Shown here piece by piece: positions 12,101 to 24,400 of a DNA stretch of 64,000 nt. Each line of letters opens with the position of its first letter. The stretch's first letter is position 1. The stretch is from assembly GCF_963678975.1 (NCBI RefSeq), contig NC_089281.1:9201277-9265276 (forward strand), read 5' to 3'. The DNA comes from Dysidea avara (Eukaryota; Porifera; Demospongiae; Dictyoceratida; Dysideidae). The translations under genes were made by a program, and so were the position numbers. The notes below the pieces were generated by a model. It saw only the letters and a program-made list of their open reading frames with translations, made no database searches and was not told the origin of the DNA.

Positions 12101-15100
12101 TGAGATAATTGAGGAGCAACCCATTTTCTTTGAGTCATATTATCTGGAAACTTACATCTTAAAGAACAGAATGTTGCATACAAAATCCTCACCATATGAC
12201 ACCAGGGTAATGTTTGGACTAGTACTGAGAATCTTGACTAGGGTAGCAGCCAGCATGTGAATTGCTGAATCCCATGTCAGCTGTCAGTAACATAATGAAT
12301 AAATGCTACCAGCAGAATATTTACATACCGGTTGCCACTTGCAAAAGCTGATAAATGTCTTGAATAGCTAGGAAAATATACGTGACATCAAAACAAATTC
12401 ATGTACATGGGGTTGCCACTTGCAAAAGCTGATAAATGTCTTGAATAGCTAGGAAAATATACGTGACATCAAAACAAATTCATGTACATGTCAGTGATCT
12501 GTTGTGGAACCAAATCTGGATGTACTGTATTTGAATAATTAAAATGATGTATATCATGAAGTTGTGTGCAGAGAATATTCACAGATTAGTATAGAAAACT
12601 ATTTCTAATATGATACAGTACAGAAAATCAATACCTATGCGGTAGTGCAGAGAAACAATAGAGACACAAAGGAGGGCAAGGATAATGCTGCATGCACTGT
12701 AGTTGCTATGGCTGACAAAAAGCTCGTCTAGGGCCAAAGCAATGTTGAACAATGAAGAAATCAAGCCCGTAGTGTACGTGGCTGGAGGCATCAGTTAGTT
12801 AGTTAGTCAGGAGAAAATTCAGTTAAATAGAAATTCTACAGAAACTTGTTGGAAGGGTTTGGGATTATTCTGCAGACATTTTTGGGCTTGATTATGCGTA
12901 ACATGGTAATACTGTATGGTAAAGCAGTATGGTAAAGCAGTATGGTAATACCAAGAGTAAATAATGGAAGAGCCATTATTTACTCTTGGTAATACTGTAT
13001 GGTAAAGATCATGAAGGTTTGGCCAAAACCAGCTTTCCTTCATAACAGCTTGGCAGTATTGGTTACGCATAATCAAGCCCAAAAATGTCTGCAGGATAAT
13101 CCCAAACCCTTCCAACAAGTTTCTGTGGAATTTCTATTTAACTGAATTTTCTTCTGACTAACTAACTAACTGATGCCTCCAGCCACGTACACTACGGGCT
13201 TGATTTCTTCATTGTTCAACATTGCTTTGGCCCTAGACGAGCTTTTTGTCAGCCACAGCAACTACAGTGCATGCAGCATTATCCTTGCCCTCCTTTGTGT
13301 TTCTATTGTTTCTCTGCACTACCGCATAGGTATTGATTCATGGTAACGCATGATGGCTTCAGTGCAACTAGTGATAAACGTCCATAATTTTCATAGACTC
13401 TGGATTGATTGCAGGAGGTGCTTCTTGTACTATTCAGTGTAATGGGCAGAGTATACCTGAAAATGAAAAAGAATGGCCACTTCACTTCTCAGTAAATGAT
13501 ATTCGGGGCACACATGCATTTAGTCAGGGTTTCTGTAGTGATTGCATTGATTGTAGAGGCATTTCTTGTAATGTTCTTCATTATAACAGGTGGAACAAAG
13601 CTGAAAGCAAAGCAAAATGGCCAGTCAGTGTGTGTGTTAAGTTGTTCAATTAGCAAGCCCAGCCAGTACCATTAATTGTTTCCTTTAATGCAGTATTTTA
13701 TGATTTTCAATACTGAATGCTGATAACTCATGGTTTGATGCCCACATTGTATTGACTCGGTTGGTTCACGTAATAGCAAAAAGTAAACAAGCAAGGGTAA
13801 GGAAAATTAGAAAATTTATACTTGAGCATAGATGCCTTTTTATTTATATGATCCCTACCAAGAGTGAATAAAAATTCACTCTTGTCCCTACTTAATACAA
13901 ACTTTCTAATTATTCCTTACATTTGTTTTAATAGAGCAATCATGGTGGGATAACTGAGGTTCAACCATAGACATTATACAGAATGCAACAAGAGAGAAGA
14001 AACAGGCAGGTGTATAATGATTGAAAGGAACATGAAGCTAGCCCACGCACATTGTAAAACGTAGGGCATATTCCCTACCAAATTTTGTCTAAAAAAAATA
14101 AGAAGATACCAAGAGAGAAAGACTCCTTTTCTGTTTTTTTTGTGTATATAAACAAACAGAACAAGTTAAACACTGAAAAAGCATTAGTATAGTTCCTACT
14201 TACTAAGTGTGTGAATCCTTGAGGATCTTGTCTGCTAATGAGATAGCATGTTACCACCTCAACTGTATGGGGGAGCATTTGCTGCTCTAAAACTACACAA
14301 CAACATAAACTCTGTACATATCAATAGTGACTTACCATCAGGGAGTATCTCCTTCATTACGTACAGCTTTGCATCAATCTGAAAAGATATTACAGTCGTT
14401 TAAATATCAATGCATTAGTAAGCTTGTTAATGCATTGTACATTCAATAACATATTACAGTACAGTAATTTGAAAAAAAAGGTAACCTAGCTAAAATGGCT
14501 GCGCATACATATACGTACTGCAAAGCGGATTACTTGTAAGGTCATACGTTGTTTTAAACCTGAATTATAAATGTTTCTACTAGAAGACATACAAGCACTA
14601 ATGGACACTTTAAGCTAATTACAGGGGTTTACACATGTCACTCAGTAGCTCTACCTAGATATACACGAGAAATATCATAAACTATTTTGTACTAGCAAAA
14701 TTGAAACAACCTCAACAGTTTCTCATAAATATAGCCCCCACTACATACAAGTGCAAGGGAAAAATTTGGAATTTTACAAGCTAGTATGAAATCCTAGTAG
14801 GGATCATTACCAAGGAGAGGGGCAGGGGATAGAACATTGCCATAACATTATCAAACATAGTCATATTGCCAACCGAAAGTAACTGATTGCATAACAACAA
14901 TTGAACTGTTACTGTTGATGTGAGAGTTATAATCACCAAACACTGCAATTACTTCATAATAGCAGCATTTTCCCAACATCATGAAACTGCTGGTCACTGT
15001 AAAGTGTTAATAATAATAATAATAATAATAAAACAAACCATTGCAAACAACAAACCAAGTATCACTGCCAGGGCTTCATGAAGGTATTCTGAGCTGGTCA

Positions 15101-17383
15101 ATTTTTGGTGAGAAAGTGTAAACCTCCATTATTCCTACTGTACTATACTTAACCACACAGTACTACCATAGTGTACATGTATGATACACAGTAGCTACAT
15201 CATGAATACTGGAATAACATAACATACTTTTCTTGACAACACTAAAGGCCAAACTCCAACCACAGATTGTAACATAGGTAATTGGTTGATGGTTAGTGGA
15301 CGCTCAGCACTAATCAAATCCAAACAAAACTGCTGCATGTAATGAAGTAATCCTCCAGCACGAGAAATTCCAGACAACACTCTAATAAGAGCACACTGCT
15401 TGTGAACATCAGAACGATTGTCTTCCAGTGATGTCATCACAGCTTGACAAAGTATTTCAGCAATATATCCAATCATGTTCTTCTGTAGAGCAGAACATTT
15501 GAGATCACTATATCTATTAAGTATCAATATGCACAACAAATTACACAATAGCTCTAATATGATGGTGCATGGCCTAGAATTGCTGAGTGTGCAATCAGGT
15601 AGGGATATATTTATCAGCATTAGAGCTTTCCATGTCTAACATGTTCTATAGTAAATTTCTAAACATAAGTTCAAACTTTCTAAACAGCATAATCCCTGGT
15701 ATAAAGGAGAAAGGATGTCTGAAATGTCAGTAGACATTTTCAGTATAGCTCAATCTAGTTTCTCAGTTTGATCTATCTCTTCACACAATAGTCTACAGAA
15801 TACAAAGTGACACTTACAAACTTTGGATTATGCCGTTCAAGGACAACAACCATGGCAACAAGTCGAGCCTCAAATTTTAACATTACAGCATGAAAGTTTT
15901 CATCCAGTGGCTTGTAGTGTGGAAACAATTTAGCATTATGACAGACTGCCTTGTTGCAACGCTCCTTCAACTTGAGAGAAACCACCTCAAATGATGGATG
16001 AAATGCTTCCAAGATAAACTATTCAGAATTACATAAATACAAACAATTATCGTATAATAAATACCTTCTTAAGTCCAATAGCAAGTTCTTCAACATCATT
16101 GACATTGCGTGGGTCAGCAAACATGTTCACAACATTATCAAAGTCTAACTTGTTTAGAAACATTCGCTCCAAGTTAGTCAGAATATCTACAAAGAAAAAA
16201 AGCATTTAAAAATTGTCTGTGTCCTATTTGAGTAATTAACCATACAGTACATCTCACTTATGGGACAGCTAGATTGTACAACCATTGAAAAATTATAGAC
16301 AAATTGTACAATTACAAGGAAAAATTACAAGCTAGTACACAGCGTTACAATAAAAAGTGCTGAGACAAGAGAAATTATCACCTGACATGCAAATGTATAC
16401 ACTACATGTACAGGGCAGCACAAGAAGCCATTGATGCACTACACCTTCATGCTACCATAGATATACGACTCCTAATAGGGATTGGAAATGGTGTCATGCA
16501 CCAGAAATAGGCTTGTTTTAAATGTTACAGGTAGTTTCCATAATTTGTATCGTATACTAATTTAATTGTCCCCTAATAAAATTTTAACGGTTTTGCGAGA
16601 GTGATTTAGAACCTAAGAGCAAAGTGTGCTACAATCCTATTAGCTTTGTTGCACAGTTTTGACATTAGATTAAAGCTTGAAAGACAAAGACAGCAGCTAT
16701 GCAGAGTTAGGAGAACAGAAACATGACAGTACAACAACACCTAGCCAAGTTGTAACCAAGGAAATACGCAGCGTTTAGAACTAGAGGTGTGGCTTACAAA
16801 CCATACTGTTCAATTCTAATGACCAATGGGATTCTAAAAAGCCACGTATCGTCGATACCAGAAGGTGTACACAGCTACTACAGGAACAGAAACATATCTT
16901 GGTGTAAAAGCGATACTGAAATGGCACGATATGACGAGCTTCTTCTGTGGGAAAGGCTAGTAAGTGACTTCCACCAAAGCAACTTGTATTGCCCAACCTT
17001 AGAGAACTTTTATATTCTACTAAACCTACACGGATTTTACAGTAAAGAGAAATGTTAGTATTTTCCTGCTCTTCATAGCGGTAACAAGCAAAACGCGCCT
17101 CGTATCTAACCAGTGACGTCAATTGTACAGGTAGCATACTGGGCGCGTGATGCCGTTTCCAATCCCTATTAGGAGTCGTATATCTATGATGTTACAAGCA
17201 ATAGAAAAGGGACAAAATAAAAGAAGGACAAAGGTAGTCCATGATGCATACACTGTACACCTGTACCTCTATAGTAGCAGTATGCCAAAGGCATGTCAAA
17301 TCCAAGCAATGTCTAAATCAAGCCTTAGCATTAGCGACCGAAGGTGATAGTTAACTTGAGATGGTGCCAGTCACTCAGTGAAA

Positions 17384-17424
<41 letters not shown>

Positions 17425-18452
17425 TTGTAGTAACTCATCAAAAGCATTTTGGATTGCTCCAATCCCAAACCAATACTGCCAAGTTAAGGCTGCCTTTGGT
17501 GAGATAGTGCAAATCCTCATCATCCCTAATATTTAGTATTGTATGATGGTCACTCCAGCCCTAATTAAAACATTCCCACATAGATTTACAAAACTGGTTC
17601 ATTTGTTATTCCCAATCTAATCAAAAACAGCGCACAAAATTCACCTGAATTGTCATTATTAAAATTTTTACCATTAACCTACCATCACAGCCATTTCTTG
17701 GCCGCCACCTTGGCCGCCACCTTGGATTTCACATCTTTTTTCACCATGGCCTTTTTGGGGCCGCACCTTTTTTTACAGCTTAGCTGTTTTTGATTAGATT
17801 TCACTTCTTTTTGTGTTTTTCACTTCTTTTCTTTACCACAGGAAGAAGAAAAGATGAAGCAGATGTTAAATACTTTAAATATTTCTGATTTTATCACTAA
17901 ATGTACAAATTATATACCGTATAGCGGGTTATTTTTGAAACAGAAAATTTCGCACAAGGAGCAAAATCTGAATTTCGAAGGATTTTAATTCCAAAGAGTG
18001 CATATTTCGAAGTCCGGATGGGTTTAAAATAAACGGAAATTCGTGTCACAAAATGTGAAGATGCGAGAATGTTTGCCAAAAACTGACTTACTGATGGAAT
18101 AATCCCCATCCCTGTGCACTGGAGAGAAGACTGAGGGAGTCTCGAGTGGAGTAAATTCACTGGCTCGATCGCAGCTAGCTATCTACCATAGATTCTAGGC
18201 ATCAATTCCCATTCTGGATCACCTGTTTTCTGGTTATTGGCACATTAATGATACAGTTTACCCATTATCATTAGTAATACTGAGCTAAAACTCGAGGAAT
18301 ACCCAAACAAATCGCCATAAGTTGGATCGTTGCTTTCACTTGTGGGAATTTATTTTCGAAGAACAACCGGACATGGGAATTTATTTTCGAACAGAAGGGC
18401 CTCTTCGAAATATCCGAAAATAAAAACCTTTTGAAAATTACCAGCTATACGG

Positions 18453-18483
<31 letters not shown>

Positions 18484-21400
18484 CATATATTTATTACAGA
18501 ACACTCTACACGGTGGTTTCTTTATAACTGAACACTCTACAAAGTGACTTCTTCTAGCTGATATTTCTACAGGGTGATTTGTTTGTAGCTGAACTCTCTA
18601 CATGATGGTTTCTTTGCAGCTGAACTCTCTACAAGGTAACTTCTTCTAGATGATGTCTCTACAGGGTCACTTGTTTGTAGTTGAACTCTCTACATGATGG
18701 TTTCTTTGTAGCTGAACTCTCTATAAAGTAACTTCTTCTAGTTGATGTCTCTACAGGGTCAGCTGAACTCTCTACATGGTGGTTTCTTTGCAACTGAACT
18801 CTCTACAGGGTGGCTTCTTCTTTCTACAGGATTTGTTTGTACTGTAGCTGAACTCTCTACATGATGGTTTCTTTGCAGCTGAACTCTCTACAAGGTAACT
18901 TCTTCTAGCTGATGTCTCTACAGGGTCACTTGTTTGTAGTTGAACCCTCTACATAATGGTTTCTTTGTAGCTGAACTCTCTACAAAGTAACTTCTTCTAG
19001 CTGATGTCTCTACAGAGTCACTAGTTTGTAGCTGAACTCTCTACATGGTGGTTTCTTTGTAACTGAACTCTCTACAAGGTGACTTCTTCTAGCTGATCTT
19101 TCTACAAGGTGATTTGTTTATAGTTGAATTCTCTACATGATGGTTTCTTTGCAGCTGAACTCTCTACAAGGTAACTTCTTTAGCTGATCTCTGTACAGGG
19201 TGAATTGTTTGTAGCTGAGCTATCTACAAGTGACCTCTTCTAGCTGATCTCTCTACCTAGTGATTTGTTTGTAGCTGAGCTCTCTACAAGTGACCTCTTC
19301 TAGCTGATCTCTCTACAGAGTGATTTGTTTGTAGCCGAACTCTCTACAGGTGATTTCTTTGTAGCTGAACTCTCTACATGGTGGTTCCTTTGTAACTAAA
19401 CTCTCTACAAGGTGACTTCTTCTAGCTGATCTTTCTACAGGGTGATTTGCTTGTAGCTGAACTCTCTACAAAGAACTTCTTCAAACTGATCTCTGTACAG
19501 GGTGAATTGTTTGTCGCTGAACTCTCTACAAGGTAACGTCTTCTAGCTGATCTCTATACAGAGTGACTTGTTTGTAGCTGAACTCTCTACATGATGGTTT
19601 CTTTGTAGCTGAATTCTCTAAAAGGTAACTTCTTCTAGCTGATCTTTCTACAGGGCGATTTGTTTGTAGCTGAATTCTCCACAAGGTAATTTGGTTGCAG
19701 CTGAACTCTCTACATGGTGATTTCTTGTAGCTGAGCTCTCTACAAGTGACCTCTTCTAGCTGATCTCTCTACAGAGTGATTTGTTTGTAGCCGAACTCTC
19801 TACAGGTGATTTCTTTGTAGCTGAACTCTCTACATGGTGGTTCCTTTGTAACTAAACTCTCTACAAGGTGACTTCTTCTAGCTGATCTTTCTACAGGGTG
19901 ATTTGCTTGTAGCTGAACTCTCTACAAAGAACTTCTTCAAACTGATCTCTGTACAGGGTGAATTGTTTGTAGCTGAACTCTCTACAAGGTAACGTCTTCT
20001 AGCTGATCTCTATACAGAGTGACTTGTTTGTAGCTGAACTCTCTACATGATGGTTTCTTTGTAGCTGAATTCTCTAAAAGGTAACTTCTTCTAGCTGATC
20101 TTTCTACAGGGCGATTTGTTTGTAGCTGAATTCTCCACAAGGTAATTTGGTTGCAGCTGAACTCTCTACATGGTGATTTCTTGTAGCTGAGCTCTCTACA
20201 AGGTGACTTCTTCTAGTTGAACTCTCTACAGGGTGATCTTTTCGTAGCTGAAACTCTCTACAGGGTGATTTGTTTGCAGCTGAACTCTCTACATGATGGA
20301 TTCTTTGTAGCTGAACTCTCTACAAGATGACTTCTTCTTGCTGAACTCTCTACAGGGTGAATTGTTTGTAGCTGATCTCTCTACATGATAGTTTCTTTGT
20401 AGTTGAACTCTCTACAAGGTAACTTCTTCTAGCTGATCTTTCTACAGAGCAATTTGTTTGTAGCTGATCTCTCTACATGATGGTTTCTTTGTAGCTGAAC
20501 GCTCTACAAGGTAACTTCTTCTAGCTGATCTCTCTACAGGGTGAACTGTTTGCAGCCGAACTCTCTGCAGGGTGATTTAAATGCTCTACAGGGTGATTTC
20601 TTTGCAGCTGAACTCTCTACATGATGGTTTATTTGTAACTGAACTCTCTACAAGATAACTTCTTCTAGCTGATCTTTCTACAGGGTGGTTTGTTTGTGGC
20701 TGAATTCTCTACAGGGTGATTTATTTGCAGCTGAACTCTCTATAGGGTGAATTCTTGTAGCTGAACTCTCTACAGGGTGATCTTTTCATAGCTGAACTCT
20801 CTCCAGGGTGACTTTTTTTCAGCTGAACTCTCTACATGATGGTTTCTTTGTAGCTGAACTCTCTACAAGGTGACTTCTTCTAGCTGATCTCTCTACAGGG
20901 TGATTTGTTTGCAGCTGAACTCTCTACAGGGTGACTTGCCTGTAGCTGAATTGTCTATCAGATTAACTGGTTATAGCTGAATTCCCTACAGAATAACTTG
21001 CAATGTAATATAATTCTTTGATGGAGTAAGTTATAAACGTAGCCGAATGCTCTATTAGGGTGACTGTTCTATTAGAGTATCTCGATCTCGCATTTGCAAC
21101 ACATAGTTGGCTTTCGAATCATGACTCAGTGATTTGAAATCCGATTCTTCTGTACTACTGCAAGGACTTTCTGTGATGATTATTCCAGCTACACACCGAC
21201 TTTCAGCTCATTGCTCTAAGCGGTTTGCCTGGTAGGCGTGAAAACTAATAGTTTTTAATTCATAAAAATCGATTGCATAATTGTGACACAGGTTGGGTTT
21301 TGTGTCATATCTCCATGGTCTTTATCTCGATTCTCTTCAAACCACAAAAAGGCACTCCTACGATGGTTACTCCATCTACATAGAAATTTTCAACTCATTC

Positions 21401-24400
21401 CTTCAAGGGGTTTACCCTGTGGACGTGACAGACCTTCGACCTTATTTTACGCGAATAATCGATCATAGCTCGGTGAATGTCCATCGGATTCCTACCAAAG
21501 TTGATACTGAGATCCGCCTTAATGAGCCCTCCAAGTGTGCCAAATTTCAGCCCGATTGGAGCACGCATTCGTGTTTTATGGCGGATTTTGCAAAGTGTGC
21601 GAAATGAAGTAGAAGAAAAAAAACTAAGAAATTAAAACGAAATTTCGTTCGCTCGTATCTCGGAAATGGCTGGACCGATTTTCTTCAAATTTGGTATGTA
21701 GACTCCCATAACTGGCCAGCATGTCTGTAGCAAATTTGGTTTCAATCGGATAAGGGATCACAGAGCTACATAGGTGTGAAAATTGCATTTTCTTTCTTCC
21801 TGTTAATATACTCACGGTGTGGCGCGCGGGCTTCTTGGGCCACACGACACACGATATCGTGTGTCTTGATGTAGATTACAGCAAAACAGACATGCTTGGT
21901 TTATGTACATACTACAACTGGTCAAATTCACACATGTACATACATATTCCAACAATCAGAAATAGATGTGTAATACATATGTATGCACACACACACATGC
22001 ATTCATACACTTACAGTCCATAAGTTTTTGTTGGATACTCCTGATGATAAACTGGTGTTTGTCTACAAGCGGGAAATTTATATACAAGTCACACAAAAAT
22101 GAGATATGACCTGATATGAACACAGTACCATAATGGCATATGTAAATCAAAGCACCTATTTGTGTAAGAAAACTGTACCCATGCAGTAGTATCACGTGAT
22201 AAACTTCTCATGAGTGACGACTTACCCTGTATCACTATTGGAAGAAGGTGTTTGAACACAGAAAAACAGCTGGCTGGGTGTATAATAGCAGGAGAGGATA
22301 CAGATCCTAAATGTACATTAACTTTCACCCATTATAGATTCCCTTATTCCACAGACATGTCTGTTGTCATGAATAGATAAAAGTAGGAAGAGAAACAGAA
22401 TGAATAGTAACTGAATCATAGACAATGTAGATTGGGATAATCAAACTGATAGTCTGCTATGCCTACAAACACTGTTAGTCTGCCCCGTTCACACTATCCC
22501 GGGTTAGCCAGAGTGTTTTCAACTCAGGTTATTGAACTCATGTTGGCACTTGTTCACACTACTGTATCTGACACGAGCTCGATAGTGCGAGCGCCGAATA
22601 ATAATTAGCTAAGACAAGCACACAAACTTTTGATTTAGGCACTTAACAAAAAGGCACTAGAATTGTAGCGAGGAAGCATACAACCAGTTGAAATAAGTCG
22701 TACAGTGTTATAGATGCCATGTTTAAGCTGTTTAGTGCTCCTTTCACCAGGAATATTAACACGTCATTTGAGCATAACTGTAGCAAAGTCTACCAGAACT
22801 ATGGTATGTCGTAGCCTGAAGAACAGTTTTAGAGCATAGAATATACTGGCTGTGGGCCAACAGAAACAAGTTATATTGTTAACCTGAGCTGGTCAGCTTG
22901 GAATGCATTCACACTGTACCCTATCCTGGGCCAACCCGTGCCAGCCCACCTCTCCTTGTCATGCCGTGCAGGACCCGGTTCAGCACGGCTTGACTGCAAT
23001 TTGTTTCGAGCCATGCCGTGCTCTACCTGGGTTAGAAGGTAGTGTGAATGGGGTGTAAGGAAGGTACTGTTGCCAAATCAGGTCAGGCAAATTACTTCTA
23101 TTATCCCTGTTCTTCTTTTGCTGAGTCCTCATATAAGAACGTTGTAGTGAGCACTTGGAAGCATCCTCCTCCTCTTTTAGACCCCACTCCAACCAGCCAG
23201 GAAGAGCAGTCTCTACAATGTCACAATAAGCAAAGTAATACAGTGTGTAGCTTAATACTAAGATCACCCATTAGAACGATAATACATCCTCAACAACAAG
23301 GTGGTTGTAATTGAATAAAGTGCACACATTGGCTGTGTTTGGAATCTATATGTATAACAAGGTGGTCTTATTAAAGGCCCGTAAGTGCAGTTGTTATACT
23401 ACTAAAATAACAGACCCCAGTATGTAAGCATTGAGATGTGTTCACTGTGATATATATAATTCTAACAGTGAAACCTAACTCAGCAATTTGCACCCAGTAG
23501 TTAGTTTTTGAAACTTTCATAGTACACAATCACTAACATCTGATGTTTAGACAATGAAATTATTAAAAGTGATTTTGTAAAAATTATTTATTAAGGTTTT
23601 ACAGCACAAGTGTTTAAGGTCTGTTAGTCCAATGGCCTGTTTAAAGAAAAGGTGCAGAAAGGTGAAAAAATCCATGACTGGACTTGAAAAATCCTTGACT
23701 GGACCTGGGTTTTATATACTGTTATCACAAAGTATTGTACTACAGTGCAGTCTGATTATCATGAAATGATAGCAGGTTCAATAGAGATCACATGTACATT
23801 TGTAAAATTTTAATAGAATGTACACAAAAAAAAAACACTGCACCCTCTACCTCAAAACGGCCCTCTGGTGTTTCTTTGTGAGAAATATACTAAGTATCAA
23901 GTGACAAGGGTGCAGTAATTGTGTTTTTGACAAAAATTTGTTTCATTATGTTCTACATAATTTTGCTTGACAGGCATAGATGGTAAAAAATAATACTGGG
24001 ATAAAAAGTAACAAGGCTTGCTGAATGAATCAATGCATGTACATGTCTGTAACTTCTTTTTGATTCAGTTCATGAAAAAGCAAACACCTCATTATGCAGA
24101 AAAGATCACAATATTTACCTATGCATGTTTGTTGCTGCTAAGTTTACCATACCTGGTCACTAGTATACCATACCTGGTCACTAGTATACCATACCTGGTC
24201 ACTAGTATACCATACCTGGTCACTAGTATACCATACCTGGTCACTAGTATACCATACCTGGTCACTAGTATACCATACCTGGTCACTAGTATACCATACC
24301 TGGTCACTAGTATACCATACCTGGTCACTAGTATACCATACCTGGTCACTAGTATACCATACCTGGTCACTAGTATACCATACCTAGTCACTAGTATATC

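Noticed and set aside
15811..15822. GTAAGT donor at 15817 for ICE1-like exon 10
   Set aside because: It is the better donor by sequence but leaves phase 0, whereas exon 11 needs two carried bases. GTTTGT at 15821 fits, so the junction is reported as unresolved.
21283..21607. 61- and 104-residue overlapping frames after the minisatellite
   Set aside because: They overlap in two frames within repeat sequence, have no domain, and lack splice or start context.
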